NCBI GenBank assembly: GCA_900314715.1
Contig: OMWI01000039.1
Coordinates: 1 to 32,810 of the forward strand
From: an uncultured Prevotellaceae bacterium
Lineage (GTDB): Bacteria > Bacteroidota > Bacteroidia > Bacteroidales > Bacteroidaceae
Direction of reading: 5' to 3'
DNA length: 32,810 nt
The notes below the pieces were generated by a model, which worked only from the letters and a program-made list of their open reading frames with translations, was not told the origin of the DNA and searched no databases. The translations under genes and the position numbers were made by a program. Positions 5,888-13,159 of the stretch are shown piece by piece (positions within the stretch are counted from its first letter, which is position 1; the number at the start of each line of letters is the position of its first letter).

Positions 5888-7222
5888 TTATACGATTCCT
5901 TGTGCCATCATAGCTTTGGCAACTTTCAGGAATCCTGCTACGTTTGCACCCTTTACGTAGTTTACGTAGCCATCTGCTTCCGTACCATATTTCACACAGT
6001 TAGCGTGAATGTCATTCATGATGTCGTGCAACTTCTGGTCAACTTCCTCGCGACTCCAGTGCAGACGCTCAGAGTTTTGGCTCATCTCAAGACCTGATAC
6101 TGCTACACCACCTGCGTTGGCAGCCTTACCTGGAGAGTAGAGAATCTTAGCATCTTGGAATACCTTGATAGCCTCTGGAGTGGTAGGCATATTTGCACCT
6201 TCACTTACAGCGATTACGCCATTAGCAACGAGTGCCTTAGCAGCCTCTTCATTGATTTCGTTCTGTGTAGCAGAAGGAAGTGCGATGTCGGCTTTCTCAA
6301 ACCAAGGCTTAGCACCAGCAACATACTTCACGCCATATTTCTCTGCATATTCGCTGATACGACCACGCTCAACGTTCTTGAGTTCCATGATATAGTCGAG
6401 TTTCTCACGATCGATTCCGTCTGGGTCATAGATATAACCGTCAGAGTCAGAACATGTAACAGGCTTAGCACCTAATTGAATCAGTTTTTCAATGGTGTAT
6501 TGAGCCACGTTACCAGCACCAGATACGAGAACGGTCTTACCCTTGATGTCAATACCCTTTGTAGCGAGCATATTCTGCAAGAAGTATACATTTCCGTAAC
6601 CAGTAGCTTCAGGACGAATCAGAGAACCACCGAATTCTTGTCCCTTACCGGTAAGAACGCCTTGGAATTGATGTGTAAGTTTCTTATACATACCGAACAT
6701 ATAAGCAACCTCACGACCACCTACACCGATGTCGCCTGCGGGAACGTCCTCATCAGGACCAATATGACGATAGAGCTCGCTCATGAAAGCTTGGCAGAAA
6801 CGCATTACCTCTGCGTTAGACTTACCACGTGGTGAGAAGTCTGAGCCACCCTTTGCTCCACCCATAGGAAGTGTGGTGAGTGAGTTCTTAAATGTCTGCT
6901 CAAAAGCAAGGAATTTCAAAATGGATTGGTTTACTGATGCATGGAAACGAATACCACCTTTGTACGGACCAATCACATTGTTGTGCTGGATACGATAACC
7001 CATGTTTGTTTGTACGTTACCCTTATCGTCTGTCCAAGTTACACGGAATTGAATCAAACGATCAGGAATGCAAAGACGCTCAATAAGATTAGCTTTGTCG
7101 AATTCGGGGTGTTTGTTGTACTCTTCCTCGATAGTTCCTAACACTTGACTAACTGCCTGGATGTACTCTGGCTCATTGGGGAATCTTTGCTTTAGATTCT
7201 CAACAACTTTTGTTGCATTCAT
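5888..7222 (-). CDS. gdhA: NADP-type glutamate dehydrogenase
   Basis: Catalyses reversible reductive amination of 2-oxoglutarate to glutamate, the main ammonia-assimilation step in many Bacteroidales. The 444-residue length fits the hexameric bacterial NADP-dependent class. The family signature PMGGAKGGSDFSPRGKS holds the catalytic Lys124, PAGDIGVGGRE follows, and the dinucleotide-binding motif VSGAGNVAQY lies near residue 240. The ATG at 7222 (MNATKVVENL) was chosen because the open frame upstream covers the promoter; the TAnnTTTG box at 7276-7283 lies 54 bp before it. The gene is monocistronic, with a strong promoter and a terminator. NADP preference is inferred from similarity, not from a decisive residue. 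Confidence 0.97.
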   Translation of the reverse strand: MNATKVVENLKQRFPNEPEYIQAVSQVLGTIEEEYNKHPEFDKANLIERLCIPDRLIQFRVTWTDDKGNVQTNMGYRIQHNNVIGPYKGGIRFHASVNQSILKFLAFEQTFKNSLTTLPMGGAKGGSDFSPRGKSNAEVMRFCQAFMSELYRHIGPDEDVPAGDIGVGGREVAYMFGMYKKLTHQFQGVLTGKGQEFGGSLIRPEATGYGNVYFLQNMLATKGIDIKGKTVLVSGAGNVAQYTIEKLIQLGAKPVTCSDSDGYIYDPDGIDREKLDYIMELKNVERGRISEYAEKYGVKYVAGAKPWFEKADIALPSATQNEINEEAAKALVANGVIAVSEGANMPTTPEAIKVFQDAKILYSPGKAANAGGVAVSGLEMSQNSERLHWSREEVDQKLHDIMNDIHANCVKYGTEADGYVNYVKGANVAGFLKVAKAMMAQGIV

Positions 7223-7275
7223 AATCTTTTTACTTTTAATTTGTATTAAATAATAGCGTTTGTGATTTGCGATTG

Positions 7276-7306
7276 CAAAGGTAAAGCAATTTTTTGAAAT
7301 ACCAAA
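7276..7306 (-). promoter_or_regulatory. Consensus promoter of gdhA
   Basis: On the minus strand TTTG (7306-7303), a 19-bp spacer and TACCTTTG (7283-7276) match the Bacteroidetes consensus exactly. The predicted transcript has a leader of roughly 45-50 nt before the ATG at 7222. Confidence 0.85.
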
Positions 7307-7430
7307 CAAAAAGATAGTTTTTTTGATGAAAAAGTGTAAAAAAGTTAGTTTTTTCTCAAAAACGAACGAAAAACGTCTATTATTCTTGATTTATGTCATC
7401 CGTTTCTGTGTACGGGAACAAGTATTAAAT

Positions 7431-7543
7431 GAAGAATGAAGAATGAAGTAGGGAAATGAAGAATGAAGAATGAAGAATGAAGAATTGGCAAATCACATGT
7501 TACAATTCACAATTGACAATTCACAATTAGACAATTATCTATT
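7431..7543. repeat. Heptamer arrays (GAAGAAT and CACAATT), second location
   Basis: Two gaagaat, one gaagtag, a 6-nt unit and four gaagaat (7458-7485) are followed by tggcaaat and a CACAATT-type array: cacatgt, tacaatt, cacaatt, gacaatt, cacaatt, an 8-nt variant, atctatt. The first block duplicates 5547-5612 with one heptamer fewer. It lies in the 547-bp gap between divergent gdhA and the M13 peptidase gene. Confidence 0.9.
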
Positions 7544-7571
7544 CATTATCGCTTTTCACTCGTCCATTAAA

Positions 7572-7642
7572 TCTCCCTCTCCTTGGGAGAGGGTTGGGGA
7601 GAGGCCTTGTCTTTTCCTTGGGAGAGGGTCGGGGAGAGGCTT
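7572..7642. repeat. GC-rich palindromic repeat, tandem pair (copy C)
   Basis: Two copies of tccttgggagagggttggggagaggcctt (the second with small differences) lie at 7572-7608 and 7615-7642. They belong to the 'GGAGAGGC' subtype, shared with copies A and E. Confidence 0.9.
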
Positions 7643-7653
7643 ACATCACTAAA

Positions 7654-7681
7654 CGCTCAACACTCAACACTCAACACTCAT
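7654..7681. repeat. Heptamer array (CACTCAA)
   Basis: Four heptamers in register: cgctcaa, cactcaa, cactcaa, cactcat. They follow directly after the palindromic pair C. Confidence 0.85.
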
Positions 7682-7733
7682 CATTATTTTCGTTAATGTT
7701 CTAAAAAATGGATGATTTGTCAAAAATAATGTG

Positions 7734-7741
7734 TACATTTG
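7734..7741 (+). promoter_or_regulatory. -7 box (TACATTTG) of the M13 peptidase gene
   Basis: TACATTTG fits TAnnTTTG and lies 28 bp before the ATG at 7770. The nearest upstream TTTG (7716-7719) is only 14 bp away, so the -33 element is uncertain. Confidence 0.55.
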
Positions 7742-7769
7742 CAAAATATATATAACTTAACATTTATAC

Positions 7770-9806
7770 ATGATGAAAATGACTAAAATTATTCCGATGG
7801 CATTGATGATGGCTTTGCCAGTAACGGGAATGGCGCAAAACAAATCTGGTCTCAAGATGGAGAATCTTGATAAGACAGTAAAACCCGCTGATGATTTCTA
7901 CATGTTTGCAACAGGTGGTTGGCAGAAATTGAATCCACTACCAGCCGCTTATTCGCGATTCGGTAGTTTCGACCAATTGCAGGAAGACAACAACAAACGT
8001 ATCAATAGCATCTTGGACGAGTTGCAAAAGAAGACGTTTGCAGAGGGAAGTACCGAACGTAAGTTGTCTGATTTCTACAAGTTGGCAATGGATGTTGACC
8101 GTAGGAACAAGGAAGGCATCGCTCCCGTTAAACCTATTCTTGATGAGATGGAAGCAGCGAAGACCAAGGAAGACTTGCAGAAGATACAACATAAATATGC
8201 TGTCTTTGGATATGGTGTTCCATTTGGTTATGGCTTTGGTGCAGACGAAAAGAATGTTACCATGAACATCTTGAGTATCAGTCAAGGTGGATTGACACTC
8301 GGACAAAAAGACTATTATGTGAACAATGACGAGGCAACAGTGAAGATTCGTGAAGCCTATAAAGAACATATCGTGAGAATGTTCAAACTCTTCGGATTTA
8401 CCGAACAACAAGCCAAGGCAAAGCGAGATGCTATCTTCCGTTTCGAAACATCATTGGCACTTGTGTCGAAGAGTCGTACGGAGTTGCGCGACCCACAAGC
8501 CAACTATAACAAAATGACATTAAAGGAGTTCCAATCCAATTATCCAGGTATTCCTCTTGAGTCGATGGCAAATGCGGAAGGCATCAAGAGCGAGTATATC
8601 CAAGAGATTATTGTTGGACAACCTAAGTTCATGGAATGTGCAGATAAGTTGATTGCTGCCATGACCGCAGATGACTTGCGTGCTTATATGGAATGGGACT
8701 TGATTGGAAGTGCTTCGTCATTATTGAGTGATGAGATTCGTGAAGCCAACTTCGATTTCTATGGTCGCACGATGACGGGTAGAAAAGAAGACCATCCTTT
8801 GTGGAAGCGTGCTACCAACTCCGTTCAGGGTGCCATGGGAGAGGCCCTTGGAAAGATGTATTGTGACCGTTATTTTCCAGCTACTTCCAAGAAGATTATG
8901 GAGCAATTGGTGAAGAACTTACAGATTTCTCTCGACCAACGTATTGACGCTCAGGCGTGGATGGGTGATTCTACCAAGGCAAATGCACACCATAAACTTT
9001 CCACATTCTACGTAAAAATTGGTTATCCCAACAAGTGGAAAGATTACTCTGCATTGAAAATCGACCCCAACAAATCATACTTTGAGAACGTGATGGCTTG
9101 TCGCAAATGGCGCAATGACAAGCACATCGAGGAAAAGGCAGGAAAGCCCGTTGACCGTGATGAGTGGTTTATGACACCACAAACGGTTAACGCCTATTAT
9201 AATCCAACCACCAACGAGATTTGCTTCCCCGCTGGTATTCTCCAATATCCTTTCTTTGACCCCAAAGCCGATGAAGCATTCAACTATGGAGCCATTGGCG
9301 TTGTGATTGGTCATGAGATGACGCATGGATTCGATGACCAAGGAAGACAGTTTGACGCTAACGGAAACATGCATGATTGGTGGACAGCTTCTGATGCGGC
9401 TGGTTTTAACGAACGTGCAGACCTCTACGACCGTTTCTTCTCTGCAATTGAAGTATTGCCTGGCTTGAATTCCAATGGTCGTTTGACGCTTGGGGAGAAC
9501 TTGGCTGACCACGGAGGACTTCAAGTAGCTTGGTACGCATATAAGAACGCTACGCAAAAGAAGCCTTTGAAAGTGAAAGACGGATTCACGGCTGACCAAC
9601 GATTCTTCCTTGCATACGCTGGCGTATGGGGACAGAATATTACGGAAGAGGAAATTCGCCAACGCGTGAAGAACGACCCACACTCTTTGGGTGAATGGCG
9701 CGTAAACGGTGCTTTACCACACATCGATATGTGGTACGAAGCATTTGGCGTGAAGGAAGGCGACAAGATGTTTATTCCAAAGAGTGAACGTCTCGACCTT
9801 TGGTGA
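7770..9806 (+). CDS. pepO: Secreted M13 (neprilysin/PepO) family metallopeptidase
   Basis: Zinc endopeptidase of the neprilysin family that cleaves oligopeptides in the periplasm or outside the cell. The 678-residue protein has a signal peptide (MMKMTKIIPMALMMALPVTG, cut after MAQ), then the mostly helical M13 N-terminal domain (about 40-420) beginning with the typical DDFYMFATGGW, and the catalytic domain. The zinc motif HEMTH has His515, the catalytic Glu516 and His519; the third ligand Glu576 and partner Asp580 lie in GENLADHGG. NAYYNPTTNEICFPAGILQ and the C-terminal substrate-binding segment are also typical. The length is normal for M13. A secreted repeat protein follows after 36 bp and may be co-transcribed. 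Confidence 0.96.
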   Translation: MMKMTKIIPMALMMALPVTGMAQNKSGLKMENLDKTVKPADDFYMFATGGWQKLNPLPAAYSRFGSFDQLQEDNNKRINSILDELQKKTFAEGSTERKLSDFYKLAMDVDRRNKEGIAPVKPILDEMEAAKTKEDLQKIQHKYAVFGYGVPFGYGFGADEKNVTMNILSISQGGLTLGQKDYYVNNDEATVKIREAYKEHIVRMFKLFGFTEQQAKAKRDAIFRFETSLALVSKSRTELRDPQANYNKMTLKEFQSNYPGIPLESMANAEGIKSEYIQEIIVGQPKFMECADKLIAAMTADDLRAYMEWDLIGSASSLLSDEIREANFDFYGRTMTGRKEDHPLWKRATNSVQGAMGEALGKMYCDRYFPATSKKIMEQLVKNLQISLDQRIDAQAWMGDSTKANAHHKLSTFYVKIGYPNKWKDYSALKIDPNKSYFENVMACRKWRNDKHIEEKAGKPVDRDEWFMTPQTVNAYYNPTTNEICFPAGILQYPFFDPKADEAFNYGAIGVVIGHEMTHGFDDQGRQFDANGNMHDWWTASDAAGFNERADLYDRFFSAIEVLPGLNSNGRLTLGENLADHGGLQVAWYAYKNATQKKPLKVKDGFTADQRFFLAYAGVWGQNITEEEIRQRVKNDPHSLGEWRVNGALPHIDMWYEAFGVKEGDKMFIPKSERLDLW

Positions 9807-9842
9807 TAATAATTCATAATAACCCTAATAACTTATAAATTT

Positions 9843-12773
9843 ATGAGAAGGATTACTTTAAAATCATTGTTGCTTGGGGCGATGTTGTTGACCACTGCAA
9901 ATGCCATGGCCATCGACTTCCCCAAGATTGGACGTGCACCTGTTGATGGTGGTTCGTATGTTTTGGTTAATTACGCAAGACCAAACCTCTTTTTCTCTCG
10001 TACTTCTTGGGATGGAGCTTATTATCTTCGTCCTTTGGCAGACTCTCAGTATGAGACACACGCTTTTACTGCCCATCAAAGCGCTGATGGTTCATGGTAT
10101 TTCTCTTTGACGAATGATGATATTACCACGTATGTAGGTATTCCCATTGGAACAGACAACTTGAATGGTAATTTGGAAGATCCCGCTTACTTCACTCTTG
10201 AAAATGGCGATGTAGAAGGATTCTATCGTTTGAAAGCTGGAGACGGTAACTTGAACTTCAATGTTTATGGTAGATACCTGCACTTGAATAGTAGTGGTGA
10301 GTTTTTGGTAATCTCTGAACCAACCAATTCATGGTACCCAGATTTCTATGGTGGTGTTCTTACGGAAATAGGTGACGACGGAATGCCATACAATGTACAA
10401 GACGAGAATAGCGAGTTTATTCCTCTCGACCATTCTTCAGAGAATTGGGCTTTTGCTGAAGTTGGGGATATTCCCTCTTTTAGCAAGAAAATCCTACTTT
10501 ATACCGCTATTAAGAAGATGGAAGACGAGAATCTTGCAGATGAAACCTATCGTACAGGATTCCAAGGTGCTATTGATGCCGCCACATTATATTATAATAA
10601 GGAGGAACTGACGGATGAAGACTATGATGTTGCAATGGCAATTATAGAGGGAAAGAACAATTTGTTTGCAGAAATCCAAACTGCCCAGGAATTGCTTTCA
10701 CAAGGAGACGACGCAACTCTTCAATCTGCCATCAATGCGGCTATAGCTGAGTTTAATGCCAAGAATGACGCAGAGTCTCTTCAAGCTGCTTTGGCGGCTC
10801 TCTATGAGGCAGAGAGAAATTACAATCTCAGTCAAGGTGACTTAACCAAATTAGGTCAGAACATGAGCTTTGAGGATTTGTCTTCTCAAGACGGAAACAC
10901 AACTACAAGTGTTGCCGCTGCTCCTACTGGATGGAATCTCTATGTCAATGGTACACAAGTATCAGCTGTTGAAGAATTGAGAGCTGCAGGTCTTACTGGT
11001 TGGGCAGGTATCAACGGTGATGGTGATGGTGCCAAGGAAGGTAACTTTATCTATGGTATCTGGAATTCTGGAATGCCTTCTATCGAATTGTCGCAAACAT
11101 TGGAAGGATTGGAGAATGGAACCTATACCGTATTTGCCTCTGTGATGGTTGGTGCTAATGGTAGTGGTTCGCGTAGAACAACCCAACGTATCTTCGGTAA
11201 TTTGAATGCTAAGTATTTTGGTGCTGAAGGTGAGTATGATGCCGATAAACTGGATAAACGAGAAGTGTATGAGTTTGAAGGTTTAGCAGAACCCGTTACT
11301 GACACGCAATTGCAAGAAATGAGTGTACAGGCATACGTATATGATGGAACGTTGACTTTCGGATTCCGTACTGATAACAATATCGCTGCCGCTCGTCGTA
11401 CTAACTCAAATGGTGCTGGAGGTGATGGTTGGTTTAAGATTGACAACTTCCGCATCCATAAGGAATCGGCAAGTATCGATGCTCCTTTGAAGATTTATGA
11501 ATTCTACAAGAACATGATTTCCGAATTGCAAGGACAACCCATGCAAGATAAGGTGGAAGAGCATTTGGCAGAATTAATCAATAGCACAGAAGTATCTGCC
11601 AGCAATACCGAACAGGAAATCGTTGACGCTTTCTTGAAGTTGAAGGATGAATATTCAGGCATTAAGTCTTCGATTGATGCTTATGCTAAATTGGATAAAG
11701 CCATCAACGAGGCTCAACAAAATCTGAATGATTATAGCAACTATGCAGGTGCTGACGAATATGCCGACTTGATTTTGGAAGCTCAAGACACATATTATGA
11801 CCGTCTTGCCAATGAACAGGAAATTGAGGAAATGCTTGCCAAACTCGATGAAGGATTGAATACGTTGAAACTCTCGGGTGTTGCTGTTGATGTTTACGTA
11901 ACCGACTTGATTAAGAACCCAAGTTTCGAGGACATGTCTGCACAAGGTAACGCTGAGTCGGGTGGTGCTTCTCCTGCACCAGCAGGATGGACGTTGATGC
12001 TCGATGGACAAGTTGTAACGGGTACTCCTTCTCTCGGATGGTGTGGTATCAATAGCGGTGATGGTGGAATGGATCAACATGGAGCTTACGATGACGAAGG
12101 CAATTTGTTGACCAGTCAGGTAGTAGACGGACAACGCTTGTGGGGTATCTGGAATGACCGCATTCCTGAAGTTGAACTCTCACAGACATTGACCGGTTTA
12201 CCACAAGGAACTTACGTGTTGTCTGCATGGGTGATGGTAGAACATCAATGGGCAGGTAATTGCTTGACCACCCAACGTATCTTCGCCAATAATTCTGTTA
12301 CGATGTTCGGTAGTGAGGAAACACATGCTATCAATCTGCCTTCAGATGCTATAGCTGCAAAATTGCTCGATGAGAACAATCCAACCGATATTAAGTTCTT
12401 GAACTATGCAGGTTATTCTTGCGAGAGTGGCGACCCATATACACACTTCCCACGTTTGATGACACTAAGATTTGGTGTTGATGAGAGCGGTGTTGCCAAG
12501 ATTGGTTTCCGTACCAACAATGTTGACCCACAAGGTGAAGAGAGAACAAGTGGTATCGGATGGTTTAAGCTTGACAATTTCCAACTCTTCTATGAAAGCG
12601 AGGATATTCCTACTTCTATTAAGGGTGTCGGTGAAAAAGTTGCTCGTTTGAATGCTACGGAATTCTATTCATTGGATGGTCGTCGCTTGAATGCTCCCCA
12701 ACGTGGCGTGAACATCATCAAGACACAAGCTGCCGATGGTAGCGTGAAGACCAAGAAGGTGATTGGGAAATAA
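9843..12773 (+). CDS. Large secreted protein with duplicated jelly-roll-like domain and C-terminal sorting-like tail
   Basis: A 976-residue exported protein of unknown function. After a signal peptide (cut near ANAMA) comes a beta-rich N-terminal region (to about 200), then helical FIVAR-like segments (about 215-330). Two related segments begin near residues 332 and 689; both contain N-x-S-F-E-D, a P-x-G-W turn, G-I-W-N, E-L-S-Q-T-L-x-G-L, a T-T-Q-R-I-F motif and G-W-F-K-x-D-N-F, which suggests duplicated carbohydrate-binding-like jelly rolls. A further helical linker (about 560-680) separates them. The tail (FYSLDGRRLNAPQRGVNII, then KTKKVIGK) resembles the short C-terminal module of many Prevotella surface proteins, probably related to type IX secretion sorting domains. 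It follows the M13 peptidase by 36 bp. Glycan binding is inferred. Confidence 0.85.
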   Translation: MRRITLKSLLLGAMLLTTANAMAIDFPKIGRAPVDGGSYVLVNYARPNLFFSRTSWDGAYYLRPLADSQYETHAFTAHQSADGSWYFSLTNDDITTYVGIPIGTDNLNGNLEDPAYFTLENGDVEGFYRLKAGDGNLNFNVYGRYLHLNSSGEFLVISEPTNSWYPDFYGGVLTEIGDDGMPYNVQDENSEFIPLDHSSENWAFAEVGDIPSFSKKILLYTAIKKMEDENLADETYRTGFQGAIDAATLYYNKEELTDEDYDVAMAIIEGKNNLFAEIQTAQELLSQGDDATLQSAINAAIAEFNAKNDAESLQAALAALYEAERNYNLSQGDLTKLGQNMSFEDLSSQDGNTTTSVAAAPTGWNLYVNGTQVSAVEELRAAGLTGWAGINGDGDGAKEGNFIYGIWNSGMPSIELSQTLEGLENGTYTVFASVMVGANGSGSRRTTQRIFGNLNAKYFGAEGEYDADKLDKREVYEFEGLAEPVTDTQLQEMSVQAYVYDGTLTFGFRTDNNIAAARRTNSNGAGGDGWFKIDNFRIHKESASIDAPLKIYEFYKNMISELQGQPMQDKVEEHLAELINSTEVSASNTEQEIVDAFLKLKDEYSGIKSSIDAYAKLDKAINEAQQNLNDYSNYAGADEYADLILEAQDTYYDRLANEQEIEEMLAKLDEGLNTLKLSGVAVDVYVTDLIKNPSFEDMSAQGNAESGGASPAPAGWTLMLDGQVVTGTPSLGWCGINSGDGGMDQHGAYDDEGNLLTSQVVDGQRLWGIWNDRIPEVELSQTLTGLPQGTYVLSAWVMVEHQWAGNCLTTQRIFANNSVTMFGSEETHAINLPSDAIAAKLLDENNPTDIKFLNYAGYSCESGDPYTHFPRLMTLRFGVDESGVAKIGFRTNNVDPQGEERTSGIGWFKLDNFQLFYESEDIPTSIKGVGEKVARLNATEFYSLDGRRLNAPQRGVNIIKTQAADGSVKTKKVIGK

Positions 12774-12774
12774 A

Positions 12775-12840
12775 AGCCCATCCCCAACCCTTCCCCAAGG
12801 GAAGGAAAACCCATCCCCAACCCTTCCCCAAGGGAAGGGA
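12775..12840. repeat. GC-rich palindromic repeat, tandem pair (copy D)
   Basis: Two copies of cccatccccaacccttcccc followed by aagggaagg, at 12775-12806 and 12809-12840, starting directly at the stop codon of the secreted protein gene. They are the reverse complement of the pair at 5751-5816. Confidence 0.9.
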
Positions 12841-12850
12841 GTTGTTAGAT

Positions 12851-12942
12851 AGAAGCAAGAAAGTTAGAAGTAAGAAGCAAGAGATATGCCTCGCAAATGG
12901 AAGACTAATCTCTTACTTCTTACTTCTAACTTTCTTGCTTCT
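12851..12942. repeat. 35-bp inverted repeat with heptamer structure
   Basis: The left arm (12851-12885) and right arm (12908-12942) are reverse complements at 34 of 35 positions, with a 22-nt loop. Each arm is built of 7-nt units (cttactt, ctaactt, cttgctt). The right arm matches the stretch at 4947-4982. It lies between palindromic copies D and E. Confidence 0.9.
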
Positions 12943-12957
12943 CACTCCTCCATTCGT

Positions 12958-12995
12958 GGCTCCCTCTCTTTGGGAGAGAGCTGGGGAGAGGCTTC
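12958..12995. repeat. GC-rich palindromic repeat, single copy E
   Basis: ggctccctctctttgggaga followed by gagctggggagaggcttc. It is of the 'GGAGAGGC' subtype and in the same orientation as copies B and C. The remaining DNA to the gyrA start holds only the gyrA promoter. Confidence 0.85.
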
Positions 12996-13064
12996 AATTA
13001 TCTAAATTAACCTAAAATACCGCTTTTTTTTGCGTATAATTGGTTTTACGTCGAAAAATATTTG

Positions 13065-13072
13065 TAATTTTG
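13065..13072 (+). promoter_or_regulatory. -7 box (TAATTTTG) of gyrA
   Basis: TAATTTTG fits TAnnTTTG; a TTGG about 21 bp upstream (13040-13043) may serve as the -33 element. The predicted 5' leader is about 80 nt, longer than for the other genes here. Confidence 0.55.
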
Positions 13073-13159
13073 TCACTTGAAAGAAAAGGAGCAAAATCGC
13101 ACAGAGCGAAAATAAATGCCCTTCTCGTTGAATTATCATAAAAATGAGACAAATCCAAA

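Noticed and set aside
5759-6097. Open frame starting in the palindromic repeat and running antisense into gdhA
   Set aside because: Its N-terminus is the translated repeat (GKGWGWA twice) and the rest is antisense to gdhA.
5547-7543. Possible CRISPR array
   Set aside because: The repeat units are 7 bp without unique spacers, and no cas gene is present.
7470-7652. 60-codon ORF in the gap before the M13 peptidase
   Set aside because: It consists entirely of heptamer and palindromic repeats; there is no independent coding signal.
9075-9683. 202-codon minus-strand frame inside the M13 peptidase gene
   Set aside because: Antisense shadow of a gene with an intact HEMTH site; no supporting motif.
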